Notes: generated from the sequence alone by a model not told the origin. Shown: positions 43,401 through 55,734, counted from the stretch's first letter. The stretch: DNA of 64,000 bases from Paramecium octaurelia (GCA_905182995.1 CAJJDP010000040.1:466607-530606), one strand, 5' to 3'. Numbers and translations: made by a program.

Positions 43401-46009
43401 GATAATCAGAAATACAAAAGTCTTCCATGAAACCCTCTTCGTAATCATAAGTTTCCTTACATAGTGAAGAAGATAGTGAATAACTGAAAACAAAAGCTGA
43501 AAAAATCTACTATGATAAATACACTAAATACATTGAAAAAATTACGCTTCAAAATTTCAACCCTGTTCCTATAATCTATTCTGTGAATTATGAAGAATAT
43601 AGATATAAAAAGAATGATGTTGGACAAAAATAATAATTTTTTGTAATTGAATTAGTTGTTAATGAATCATAATTATTAACTACTATGGGTTATAAGCGAT
43701 AAGTAAGGGAAACCATTAAATAAGCTTGTTTAAATTTTTAATCCAAAAGACTCTTGATTGAATAATAAGTATAAACTGAAGATTCAAATAGTGTTCAAAG
43801 CAATATTAGTGAATAAATAAGTGATCACGATGGAGAGGTAATCAATTACATGTTCCCAACTCATCCATCTCATTATTACGATGATCTATATTTTCAATCT
43901 CCTAAACTTGATCAAGATTCTAATTAATTCCAATCAAATGATGATAAAAATGAACCCTAAAAAAAATAGAGCATTAATACATAGGATTCATTAATGAAAG
44001 GCTCTTTAAAATTAAAATTCCCTGAAAGGAATCTAGCCTTAAAAACCATGAATAAATATTTGGACAGAAAGAGATAACAAGATTTCTTTAATGAAACTGA
44101 TTCTAAATTAGCTATTGATAGTAGAGCTTCCCAATAATAAATTTAAGAAGAACATTAAGTCAAATATTCTGAAAATTTGAAGCTATTTGACTAAAATTAT
44201 AAATCAATACATTCTAAAATGGAAATCTTTAAAAATCCAACCTCCTTTAAAATCTAAAAATATCTCCTATATTTTGTGCTCTTTTTAATAATCGGATATA
44301 TTATCTTATTAACAATAGCTGTTTTGCAACAATATAATTTTAATGAATGTTTTGATTTAATTGAATTAATGCTATCAACTCAATAAAGCTATTCATAAAT
44401 TACACATGGACTTTATCGTTTAGAGTTATCAAATAAATTTAGCATTGATAAAAATTTAACTGAATTCTATTCTATCTAAATTGATTCTAATCTCCAAAAT
44501 TTAATCAATCTATAAAGTGAATAACTGATTAATATCAATTAAATTAACTTTAGTGTCAATTAGTTTTATAACATAGAATACTAGATGACTCCCAATCCTA
44601 CCTTGCAAGAGACTATTTAGATGAGCTTGGCTTAATTTTATAAAATCAAAAATAATACTGCTAATAATTCACAAGTTACATTAATCTCAATAGCTAATTT
44701 AAAGGAAATAGGATAACTACCTAAGTTAGCGTACGATAATTGTTACGATGAAAAGGTATAAAATGAAGAGCAACTCTAATCCTTATTAACAATATATATG
44801 CTAATTATTTTCTTTTTGGTTATGTTATTGTAGTTTTTGTAAGTTCCATTGATATCAAAATTAAAAAATGATCATAGGAGACTTTACAAACTAGTGATCA
44901 AATTATAAATGTTTGAAGTGCAAGATGAAATTGAGACCTATGAGCATATACTGTCGATATTCAAAAAGTCATTATACGAATGGATGTTAATTGATTTTGT
45001 ATAAGAAACCAGAATGTTCGAAAATAGTCTTGATAATATGTAATTTTAAACCTAACAATTAACTGATTAGAGCTAAAATCTCCTGCTTAATAATAGTAAT
45101 AAAAAAAATAAATATAAATTATTAGAGAAGTTAAAAAAGTAGCGCATCAATTAGTTTAAATACATTATAATATTGATGATGGGATTAATAGTTATACTAG
45201 CTTATTTTTTAATTATTTTCTTTGTAATTTTTATACTTTCGCAATAATTATTTGCAAATGCAGATTTCCTATTTAAGTTTAAATTAATCCAATCTTACTT
45301 TATTAACATTATCAACAACATTGATTTAGTATGCTATAATACATATGACCAATAAAGTTTTATTAATCTAATGAGCCAAGAGGAATTCAATAATTATTCG
45401 TTATCATTAAAAAGCGATTAGTAAGACTAATACATAGAATTCAACAATAATTTTGCTTCAATCGTGAGCGATGAACAATTAAAATACAATTTACAATAAA
45501 TAAATGAGAATAACATATGTCTGGATTAAATAGGGATTGCTTGTAATGAAACTGCTTCGTTTAAATTCAATCCAAACATCCTCTAGTATTATTAACATGG
45601 CATGAAGTATTTAATCACTTAAATTGATAAATTAATTGAATCGTAACCGCATTTTTTCTACGATAGTATTAATAACAATTCTTTGAAATAAGTTTAAGAT
45701 TTTTATAGCAATAATGATCATATCGTATACATTGATTATGGAAGTGAAATCTTAACTTCAGCATATGCAAAATTAGTTGAGACTGCACATTAAGAGTTTG
45801 ATTAAGCATTAACAATTTATAAATAAACATTACTGATATTCATTTTGAGTGTGGGAATGATGGGATTGTTGATTATTTCGATTTTAGGTAGATTATTACT
45901 GAATATGCAACAAGATTCTATTAGTACATGCTAATCATCACTTCTTCTCATTTCTCCTAAAAGATATTTGAATCAAAATATAGCATAATTAACATAGAAA
46001 AAAAGATGA
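40472..46009 (+). CDS. large multi-pass membrane protein with PAS-like domain (TmcB-like), copy 2
   Basis: A 1,821-aa paralogue of the gene at 23605-28893; introns are 40808-40830 (AAG), 41202-41226 and 42228-42251. It has the same order: about ten N-terminal TMs; the Cys motif LHLNRCQSVKCQCKK; a helical linker; a PAS-like segment (SPLIPKFFGFHHFD, then NINTLMPTWLEPVHDEIMQN and LFDVNGTILGITQGL); a long disordered Ser/Gln region; and four C-terminal TMs separated by soluble loops. The conserved Cys motif and the LMPxW...H.E.M..Y..RG core link the two copies, but identity elsewhere is low, so the duplication is old or the genes were never neighbours. The start is 19 bp after the stop of the upstream gene. 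Confidence 0.77.
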
Positions 46010-46163
46010 GTGATTTTTTATCTTATCCATTTAAAAAATTAAGACATTATTTTTTCTATTACAGAATTTATTCTTGCTATATTATAAATTCTTATTGATG
46101 TTAAGAATGACTTGTTGTTATTATAGTAAATATTATTATAAGATTGAAAAAATATTTTAATTA

Positions 46164-47043
46164 ATGAACCCAACTTTCAAATAATCACAACAAATAGAGA
46201 ATAGCAGTAACATTATGGGCAGTAGCGCTGGATTCAATAGAAAAATCAAACTGGCTTCGTAAAGACCTGGCAGCAGAGACTAAAAACTAAAAACTGGAGA
46301 AATGTAATTTGAAAATGTTTACTTTAATAGATTTCCCTAATTCTAAGACCCACTAGCCACCAATCCCTTTAATTTGCAGAGTCTTAACCTTTATTAAGAC
46401 GAAAATACTTTTATTACAACTATGAAAGCAGAACTTCTTTAAATGCAGGAAGGAATCAATAAATTAGATTTTGATGGACGAGTACTAATAAACAATTCAA
46501 TTTTAGATTCGAAATAACGATCCAAGACAAGAATATAGGTTACAATAAGTGAAAAAGTGGGTTGCTTAAAATTCTTAATCTAAATTAGCACTTGAAAAAT
46601 TAAACAATATTGAGATCTCATAACTTCTTACTGTATTAGATGTTCAAACTTTAGAGTAATGATTGTAATATTATTTAAGGGAAGCTATTGTTAAACTCTA
46701 TAAATTCATATCGATCATGGATAGTGTAATTATGAAAGTTACAGAGTACTAGGCAATTCATTTGATCAAATTTGATGAATTGTTTAGTTCATTGTGTCCC
46801 AATTATTAGGAAAATTTACAATAAATATCTGTTTTGAAATTTCCAATTACTATTGCCAATATAAACCGCATGACTGAATTATATTAAGTTAAATAAGATA
46901 AAACTTAACCATAAAAGTTAACAAATGATAATAGCAATAACTAGGTATTTCTCAAATAAATTAAACAAAAAGATGATTAAATTAGCGAATTAAATAAAAC
47001 AATTAAGCAATTATAATTACAATTGTAAGCAAGTGTGAAAGGA

Positions 47044-47101
<58 letters not shown>

Positions 47102-47399
47102 CTAATAACAATAATAATAGCAGTAAAAACGAAAATTCTTAAGAACAAATTGAATAAATTAGAAATGAATATGAAATTGCATTGCAGAAACAATCTGAGA
47201 CTTTAAATTTAAAACATGAAAAAGAGATAGAGATGTTTTAAACTTAGATTGAATAGTTTTAGAAATAATTTGTATAATTAAAAAATCATTATGAAAAATA
47301 ATTATCTGAGTTAGTATCAGAAAAATAATAAGAATAACTAAACATAAAATCTTAATATGAAGATAAATTACAATAATAATAATAATTGTTCTAATAATA

Positions 47400-47460
<61 letters not shown>

Positions 47461-48010
47461 TAATAATAATCAACTTAAATTCAAACTTAAACTAATACAT
47501 AATAATAATCAAATGGAAATGCTAAAGATCATAATTATTATCAAAAGATTTTGGACAAAGCACAACAAGAGTATAATGAAAGATATAAGTTTTTAGAAAA
47601 TGTAATCTTATCTTTACAATATAGGATTTAATCAAATTAAGGAATTAATTGACGGAAAAATAAACCATAATTGAAAGTCTATAAAGAGAAGTTCAGCAAT
47701 GGAAAGAAACAATTGATAGATTAAATAAAGTTAAGGTAATTTGAATAACTTAATTTAGGACGATATCTATTAACAATTTTAAAAGCGATACACTACATAA
47801 GAGCAATTTTCAAATTCATATGAGGCAGCATTAAAATTGGAATTTGAAACCATGAAAAAAGCATTTGAATAAAAAATACAAAAATACTAATAGGATTTGG
47901 AATCTCAAAGAAGAGAAGCAGGGAGATCTCTAAATGAAATACGAGTGTAGTTGGAAAGAGAGCAAGAAACAAAAAAATTATTATTGAATAAACTTAGTTT
48001 ATATAGTTGA
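46164..48010 (+). CDS. coiled-coil protein with poly-Asn and UAA-encoded poly-Gln tracts
   Basis: A 583-aa protein; introns are 46482-46506, 46656-46679 (AAG), 47602-47624 and 47736-47758. The N-terminus is Ser/Asn/Gln-rich; a helical domain (about 110-235) follows, then a long coiled coil (KQSETLNLKHEKEIEMFQTQ; LEREQETKKLLLNKL). The coiled coil is interrupted by a poly-Asn run from AAT repeats (about 47044-47118) and a 26-residue poly-Gln run (47392-47469). The latter is written almost only with UAA codons, so it exists only under the ciliate code. Probably a cytoskeletal or basal-body protein, but no family motif seen. Confidence 0.75.
47044..47118 (+). repeat. AAT trinucleotide tract coding poly-Asn
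   Basis: Thirteen AAT codons, then ACT-interrupted AAT runs, read in frame as asparagine inside the coiled-coil gene. A companion tract 300 bp downstream is the same repeat in another register and reads as glutamine. Confidence 0.85.
47392..47469 (+). repeat. TAA trinucleotide tract coding poly-Gln
   Basis: Twenty-six consecutive glutamine codons, of which 24 are TAA, one TAG and one CAA. It is the same trinucleotide as the upstream poly-Asn tract but shifted by one base. In the standard code it would be a string of stops. Confidence 0.85.
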
Positions 48011-48173
48011 AATTGATATTATAAATATAGATTAAGTTACTTTTAGATTAATAAATAATCCTATTTCTAATTCAGTTTAAGTTCTGGATTTTTTAAATAA
48101 GAAGAATTTCTAGAATAGAACTAATAGCTGTAATTCATTAATTTTGTACTATTTAAAATAAATTAATGTTGTC

Positions 48174-49921
48174 TCATATCTTTAATAATGAATCCAAATA
48201 AACTTTTAAAGCTTGGCCTGCTAATTTAGAATCTGGGATTTTTTAGGTTGTACCATACAAAGTTCCCATTTCTCCACCTTTTTAGTATTCTGATGGATTA
48301 GCTTTTATCTAAATTATAAGATTTTGATTACTTTGTCAATTGCAGCCTTAATATCATGGACATATTATTTAAGATTACCAATGTTTTGTTGGGTTAAACT
48401 AATATGAATACCTGCTGGCTTTTATACACTACTAATTGTCCAACCTTAATGAGTTAAGATTTCATGAATGGAATAAACATTAAGCCAGTTTTCTTTGCTC
48501 ATGAAAGTAACACAATTAATTTAGGGTTTTCCACAAACTTTAATTTCTGGTATTTCAGATAATTATTTTGCCAAAGATTAGGTGGCATCCATTATTTTCT
48601 TACTGTATTCAATATACTTTTTCTTACCAATAGATTACAAAGTGAACCATGCACCAGCCACACCTACTCCACATTTAGATCCTTAGACACTTGGTGAAGC
48701 ATAGGCTCCTCCAGACCAAGTTGCAATCGAAAAGAAGGCATGCTCACGTAATTATTTAGTTTTAAACAATACAGTTGAAACCCCTTTAGGTGCTAAGCCA
48801 TGTTTATGTTAATCGCATGAAATAGATGTGACGCCATCCAAAGTGAAATCAAATTTACCTAGATCAACTCCATGTTCTTTTGCAAAAATAGCAGTGAATC
48901 CTCCCAGACATGCATCAATATGAAGACCAATTTTCTTTTTTTTAGCAATTGATGCTAATTGTTCAATGGGATCACAGGTTCCAAATCCAAAATTTGGAAG
49001 AGATCCAACAATACAAACTGTATTAGAATCAATTTGACTTCTAAGATCATTAACATCTACTTAAAAGGTTGATTAATCAATTTTAGCAATTCTCACTTGA
49101 ATTTTAAAATATTCTCCTGCTCTATAAAAAGCTGCATGAGCTGTTTCAGGTATGACTCTAAAATATTTAGAATGTTTACATATTTGGTTAGCTAATTCCT
49201 TTTTATGATTCTCCCCAATTTCTATATGCTAACATAGCTAAAAGGATTGACTCTGTTCCTCCAGTTGTGACTATGCCTATGCTTTCCTTTTCTTATCCAA
49301 ATAGATCTCCAGTCATTCTAATAACTTCTGCTTCCATCTGCCTTGTTGCTGGCCAAAGATCAGCATGCATGGGATTAGAATACAGAAAGTGCTTACAAAA
49401 ATCTTGAGCATTTTTTATAAATTATTTATCTGGCATTACGTACAATGAACCAGACACTTTACCACTGCCATAATTTTTACTATCTCTTTCTATCCATTCT
49501 TCCAGTTTTTCCATCATAGTATCAGTATCAATTCCATTATCAGGAAGCTTTAATGTTTTTTTTGTTGTCATCTTTTCCATTGAATCGCTGAAAGATTGCA
49601 AAGCATCTTATTTCTTCTTTTCAATGTAGGAGTTAACTCCTGGACAATAGTTTACGAGGAATAAAAATATTTAAGCCTTAAAATACCCAAACAAGCCTAA
49701 ATATGAGATATATCCTTACTTTGATTGTAATCTCTGTTTGGAAATTTCAGATTTCTTAATGCCCACAGACCTGACACACACAAAATTGACACCAATACTG
49801 CAGTATCAAAAACATCGAAAGACCTTGTGTATTCTTGTATTGGTGTTTGTTTGTACAACTCTTTGATATACTGCTTAAAGACATTATATTCCCGAATAAC
49901 TATCGGCAATAATTATTCCAT
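48174..49921 (-). CDS. sphingosine-1-phosphate lyase, with apparent one-base frameshift
   Basis: A PLP enzyme that cleaves sphingosine-1-phosphate to hexadecenal and phosphoethanolamine in the ER membrane. Introns are 49697-49719 and 48309-48331. An N-terminal TM segment (AVLVSILCVSGLW) precedes the lyase domain: SGSLYVMPDKQF, SNPMHADLWPATRQMEAEVI, GIVTTGGTESILLAML, HIDACLGGFTA, and ISCDQHKHGLAPKG with the PLP lysine in its HK. After removing introns the length is one base over a multiple of three. The homologous frame switches at a run of four G (CCCC at 49213-49216 on the plus strand); removing one base gives a continuous protein of about 566 aa. No intron fits there. A sequencing or assembly error is likeliest; recent inactivation or recoding is possible. 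Confidence 0.88.
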
Positions 49922-52127
49922 TATTAAAATAAATCATTATATTTAAGTTAAGTATTTTCTATCTTTCCTAGAAATAAACTATGCGTCTCTATTCTTTTTC
50001 TGAACCAAGACTGGCGAAAATAGTATATATTGATTAGAATTTGTATTCGAACTCTAAGTAGTTTCCTTTAATAACTCACATGGTTTCGAGGACTTTATTG
50101 TTTTGTATGAATCCACTGAAACATAGTCTGATATTGAGTTCTCCACTAAGATCAACTATACAACTTACTGTCAACAAATTAAATAAGGAATTGAGATAAT
50201 TGATCAATATCTTTGGACTGCTCAAATGAAGTTATCGCATTCATGAATCTGCCATTACCTTTTGTGATTAAATAATCTGTTACGATTACACTATTAGTAC
50301 CTTTTAGTATGCCCTTCTAATCTAATGAGATTGTATTGTTCTAATAGAGAGTATAGATTAAGTATAAAATTCTCGCTTCATTGGATTCAAATTGATTCAT
50401 ATAAATTATATTTTATTTTAGATTATACTCTACTCTCTAATAATTCTAAATTCGAAATTAAAACTCACTCTACGACTTTCACAGTTTTTAGACGCCAAAC
50501 TCAATTTCGAATAACAATTGTGTTCTAATTCTTATCGACTCTTCAAGATTAGATAAAATTATAATAATAAATATTCTATCTACTTTGAAACTTGAAGTTT
50601 GAGATCTTTTAACAAATTTAAGCAATTTTGAATCAAAACATATATTGTGATATCAAAAATTAAAAATAACCTAGTTTCCGCAACAAAATTAATTATTTTT
50701 TCAATTCAATTAAAGTCATTTACATTCTTTTACAATCCTTTTTTCAATCTTTTCTATAATTTGCAATACGAAAAAGTTAGCGCTTTTCTAATATATCGGG
50801 TTTCTTAATTGTAATATTTAGAACTAATAATCAAAATACTATACCAAAATAAATTTTTATGATCTTTCAAAGTCCAATCTTTTTCATACCCATTCCAACT
50901 TTTTTTTGTCATCTCATATTAAATTAAGAAAGCTTTTATGCTTATTATCAAAAATAATTATTTTTATAGATGTTAATTTAGTGTTGAAAGATCCTTAATT
51001 ATTACACTAATGTCGAAGTTCTCATATAAAGTGCTTCCTTAAGAACAGAATACTTTATATAAACTCTTCATTACACAACCTTTATATTATCAATAATGTA
51101 AATTAAAAATTTGTAGAGCTGCAATGAATGTGACTGTTTTGTAATATTTTGAGTAAACCTATATTTATTCTTCAACAATATATCTTACGAAGAAATATTC
51201 TCTTTGTTTTTTGTGGATTCGGGAATAAATTAATGTAAATTTATAAAATAATGATCTAAATTAACATTAATTGCTAAAATATTACAAATTTTACACAACT
51301 TTTAATTAATCAAAAATATCCTTTTACTTAATCTTGTCGCTTATAATCTGAGATTTTTGGTTTGTATTGCGATCTCTATTATTTATTTTACAAAATTTAA
51401 AAGATCAAATATGATTTATCTACAGTTATGAATTAGAATAGCTAGTTTGACTTACAGTATTTAAATTCAACGATTATCTTTCTAATTGACTTTTTAATAA
51501 AGAAATTTTAATTTTTGAACCTTTTTATCGTTTAAATGAGTGCAGATATTTAAAATTCTTTTTCCTTAATTTATCTAATGTATTTTAATGAATTTTTTTT
51601 TTCTTTATTATATGAATTCAAGAATTTGAATTAATGATTCTCTAAATTCTATATGACTAGTTGCTCTAATTCAAACTACATATATATGGGATTATTTAAT
51701 TGAAAATTTTGAGAGTAAATCTTTTTTAATTATAAACTCCTTATTTTTATTTCTCTGATCTAACTAATTTTCTTTAAGTAATCCAAAGGATTATTTGGAA
51801 TATTATCAATTATAATTGAATAGTCTAATATTTTAGAGTAATTCTTTGCTATAAATAAATTTTAAGTTTTAAAAGATTAAATGATTTCTCTAAATTTCGA
51901 ATCTCAATTAATTTATTGCTTATTAAAGATAGTGTAATACAAAATTCTATAATTTTTCATAGCTTTATTAAATATTTCAAACTTATAGAATTAAAAGAAA
52001 ATTTAAAAGCTGTAGGAGACACTAGATATATATTAGATTGAGTTCTTTTCTTCAATTCAATTAAATTTCTAGCATTGTATAGTATTATATTTAGTTATAG
52101 TAAGAATTTAATTATGAAAAAAATTAG
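49922..52127. other. gene-poor region
   Basis: About 2.2 kb very rich in A and T, unlike the gene-dense rest. The first 600 bp carry the relic described separately. From about 50550 to 52127 no frame looks like protein; a plus-strand frame from 51012 is open for about 110 codons, which is not unusual at this composition. No structured RNA or repeat was recognised. Confidence 0.45.
49981..50540 (+). pseudogene. decayed protein-coding relic
   Basis: Coding-like stretches succeed each other in different frames without usable introns between them. MRLYSFSEPRLAKIVYIDQN is followed by a frame giving HGFEDFIVLYESTETQSDIE and CQQIKQGIEIIDQYLWTAQ, then another giving NEVIAFMNLPLPFVIKQSVT and a last one with FEIKTHSTTFTVFRRQTQF. 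At least two indel-type frame changes are needed, as expected for a degraded duplicate after whole-genome duplication. The family is not recognised. It could be a real gene with several sequence errors, but the low GC of the surroundings favours decay. Confidence 0.5.
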
Positions 52128-52535
52128 TCAAGCGTCTAATTCGAATTCTTCTGATTCAGTTAGATCGATTACATGAGTGCCATAGTGTCGCTGCTTTGCT
52201 AAAAATTCAGAACACACTTGAGAATTAATGAGTTAATAATTGCTAGATGATATGACATATTATTTACCTGCCTAATTCTTATAAAAACTATTAAATTCCG
52301 ATGGCTCTTTTTTTCAAATTATCTGGACGTAAGTTTCCAAATAAAAGTTTACCAGGGAATGTTAGTTTAATATCTAAATATTCCTTAAGTTTTTCATAGA
52401 ATTGCTACAGGGTGCTATAGCGTATTTCCATAATCCATATGTTTCCTTACTCATTTACCTCGACCTATAAAATTGATAAAAATTGAATAATACTTGATAG
52501 CAAGCAAAGTTTTTATAAACTTTTACTGTTTGCAT
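52128..52535 (-). CDS. small PX-domain protein
   Basis: A 117-aa protein; introns are 52465-52493 and 52243-52267. Almost the whole protein is a phox-homology fold: MQTVKVYKNFACYQVEVNEQ, NIWIMEIRYSTLQQFYEKLK, TFPGKLLFGNLRPDNLKKRA and IGIQQFLQEL. The proline-rich stretch, the basic KKRAIG loop and the IQQFLQEL helix are the expected PX landmarks. The usual RYS/T motif of the phosphoinositide pocket appears as IRYSTL. A short acidic tail (TESEEFELDA) ends it. PX domains bind PtdIns3P on endosomes. Stand-alone PX proteins of this size are uncommon; it may be a sorting nexin 3-like adaptor. Confidence 0.8.
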
Positions 52536-53585
52536 CCTAAATCTAACATATTGAATTGATCTCTTCCTCTAATTATTCAGAAATGATAAAATTGGAAGAT
52601 TGTTTTAGTCAATATTTTATTCTGAATTACTTGAGATATTTGATATCATCAAATATATAACGATCTTTATTTAGTTGTAAAATAAAATATTTAAATAGAA
52701 AATAGATAATTAATAAGCTTTAGTTGTTAAAGAATTATTAATTTCCACAAATAGAATTTGATTCTATATTACAATCTTATATTTTGATTCCAATTACTAA
52801 CTCTATTATGGGTTGAGATCTAAGGATTTTACTCCCAAAATTCTAGAAGAAAAATTTCACAAATAAATTTTACATTATCATTTATATTTTATCAAAATAA
52901 TAAATAATCTAAATTTGGTCAATAAATTCATTAATTAGGATAGTTTATAATAATTATAATAAATTTATACATAATTAATATAAATCAACATATAATGAAA
53001 ATATTACAGACACAAAAATAATTAGGGTATGCTATTATTTATAATGCTTTTGATTTGGTATTAAGATCACATTAATTGATAAAATTTGATGCATCAACAG
53101 GGTTGTTTTGGAAAATTGATTAAGATATCGCTTTAAATAATAATCATTTAAAAGTATTCAGAAACTGAAGTAATTGTTTGATAAATTTAATAAGCGATTC
53201 AAATTTAAAGTTATTAGATTGATTAACTGTTTTGAATCAAATTATCAAATTATAATCATTAATAACTAATTTATAAATAGTATTGGCAATTTCCAAGATT
53301 CTTGTATAATCATATTTAAAAATTTGTAAACTTTATATAGAATAATTAACCATTAAAATTATTATATTATATGTATTTTATATAAAAGTATATGAAGTAA
53401 TTTTGAATACAATTTATTTCGGAATATAGAAATTTTATGTTTGATCTGTAAAATAAGTCAATATTTTCAATCCTAAAGAATAAGTAAAATCTATATATAA
53501 TTAAAAAGTCAGAGCTGAAGGAATATGATTGAAAAAGTTTTATAAATTTACGTAATTTAATTAAGTTATTATCTTTGTCTTGAAT
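52536..53585. other. gene-poor intergenic region
   Basis: About 1 kb of AT-rich sequence between the divergent PX gene and the MGGACSG gene. A 57-codon plus-strand frame (52995-53168) is the best candidate but too weak to call. Nothing else recognised. Confidence 0.4.
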
Positions 53586-54209
53586 ATGGGGGGGGCATGT
53601 TCTGGAACAAAAAAACCATAGCAAAAATAGAAATAACAATAATAAGAATTAAAGATAATTGAATAACCATATTTACATGTTCAATCGATGAGCTAACCAT
53701 AATCAAGACCATCAGAATAAAGAGGAGAAACTGGCCCATGTGTTAAGGAATTGCTTTATTGTTATAAAAGATTTACGGATTTTTTAGAATTGTTAGGTAA
53801 TTTGGACCATTTGGCAACTCATGCAAGAGAATAATTGAATAATTGCATTATCCAGAGATCCAATATAAATATACTTATATAGAATAGTATAAAAAGAATA
53901 ATGAAGGAGTAAAAAATAATAAAGAGAGTAGAAGAAAGTGATTATTATTTAATTCATAACGACAAGAAATTTGCCGTCACCTTTGTGTAATTAATGTAAA
54001 AAATATCAAATATAATATTGACTGAACTTTAATCAGATTCAAATTTTTAGGAAGCATTTCCAATGTTGATTGTTTCATTTGTTGATTTAGCGACGTAGAT
54101 AATAAAGGAAATAGAAAATTTTTAAAATTTCAAAACTCCTTCCATCTAGAAATAGAATACTAAACCTCCAATATCTTAAGATAATTATTAGGCGTCAACT
54201 AATAAATGA
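53586..54209 (+). CDS. probable N-acylated peripheral membrane protein, unknown
   Basis: An intronless 207-aa frame from ATG at 53586 to TGA at 54207-54209. The start MGGACSGTKKP has Gly2, Ser6 and Cys5 followed by lysines, the pattern of a myristoylation plus palmitoylation signal with a basic patch, so plasma or ciliary membrane attachment is likely. A Gln-rich linker is followed by a helical domain (VKELLYCYKRFTDFLELLGN; AFPMLIVSFVDLATQIIKEI). No known family recognised. The seven-G run at the start codon is unusual in such AT-rich DNA. Confidence 0.7.
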
Positions 54210-54489
54210 TTTCTTTTTGTAATAGTGATTATACCTATAAAATTAAATTATAGATTGATGTAATTTTTGATCTCGTCGCTGCGTATCTTCACTTTTAAAT
54301 ATGATGTATATGAAATTAATAGTTTATAAATTTATATTTAACTAATTAATTATTTTAAAAGTAACTTATTGATATTTATCATTATTTGCAATCAAAGTAT
54401 GTTATTTGGAGGGCTTAATTAATTCAGGCTAAGGAAAAAGTTCTATTTATTTAGAGTTTATAAGAAAATAAAATATAATTTATTAATAA

Positions 54490-55734
54490 ATGGACTAAAC
54501 TCCAACAAGTATCAATACTTTTACAACAACCGACAAGGAATTGGAAAATAACTTGAAGGATTTGTTGGAGAGGATTCTAGTGTATGTGGAGAAATACATC
54601 GAAACAAAGGAGGAGTTAAATTAAATTGAAAATGAGTTGAAAGACTACGAAAGTTTGTCGTACTTGGTTGGTATTATAAAAGTAATATTTACAAAACTAA
54701 TGCTGAAAATAGAAAAGAAACTGTTGTAAGTAAAAAATTATTATTCAAAATCCAAAGGAAATTGGATAAATGCAACGATTTGAATAAGTCTTATTTGTTA
54801 AAGGATGATGAAGAATATGACAAATTAGAATAAACTCTCATTAAATATGAGCAAGAAATTCGCAACCACATTAGCGTAATGATTTTAAAAATAAATTTAG
54901 GTTGAGTAACAATTAAAATTATATGCAGAATCGATATAAAGCAAATTGGATGAGAGCGAGCAAATCAGATAAGAATTATTGGAAACCACTAAAAATAATA
55001 TAAGCGTAAACGCATTTATTTGATTATGATAGAAATTGAAAAGAGAAAATTAAGAATTGAATGAAAAAGAGTAATAGTTGTAATAGGAAGTAATGAATTT
55101 AAAGTAAACCATATCCAATTTAGAGAAAGAAAACAAAAGAAAATCAATAGACTCCAATTAAAGAGACTATTTATAAGCCTTAATCAATAAGCAATCAAAT
55201 TAATCATCCTCAAACTAACAAAAAAATGGGTCCAATCAAAAGTTTACCCTGGATTAGAGGTAATTGAATTCCCATTCTGAACACAAATCTAATCCGAAGT
55301 AATTTTTAAAGGAATAGCAAGAGCTGATTATACCAACATAATCATCCCAAAAATTAAATTATTATAGTATTATCACTAATGCAAATAACAAACAGAAATC
55401 TGAAGTGATCAAATCAATGCAACAAAAGGACTTCAACAACATTTACAGTTAGATAATGAGGACCAAACACAATTCACTATCATCTATTAATGATCTTATT
55501 CAGAATGTGTCATAATAGGACAAAAAGCGATAGGATTAATTTTAATCAATATCAAAGAATAGTTCCTAGAATAATAGTATGATTTAGAAGAATAGAGGTA
55601 ACAGTGTTTATTGATAATGATAAGAATTCAAATAAATCGAACCAATAGAATTATAATAGAGAAGTAAGAGTTCCAAACGGGCAGAAGACATCATAAAATT
55701 TTAAACTTTAGAATCATTAATAAAATTAAAGTGA
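54490..55734 (+). CDS. coiled-coil protein, 380 aa
   Basis: Introns are 54660-54682 (AAG), 54876-54900 (TAG), 55006-55032 (TAG) and 55598-55624 (AAG). The first ~190 residues are a Glu/Lys/Gln-rich coiled coil (LIKYEQEIRNHISV; LQQEVMNLKQTISNLEKENK). The rest is Ser/Asn/Gln/Lys-rich and probably disordered. Without the last intron the protein would stop at 55612-55614, about 31 residues earlier; I favour splicing because the frame beyond it stays protein-like (REFKQIEPIELQQRSKSSKR). Function unknown. Confidence 0.65.

Noticed and set aside
47159..47473. Minus-strand ORF of poly-isoleucine
   Set aside because: It is the antisense of the AAT/TAA repeats within the coiled-coil gene.
51012..51350. 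Plus-strand open frame of about 110 codons
   Set aside because: With only TGA as stop and GC near 20 percent, frames of this length arise by chance; no protein-like pattern or motif is visible.
52995..53168. 57-codon plus-strand frame between the PX and MGGACSG genes
   Set aside because: Short, isolated and without recognisable features; cannot be separated from chance.
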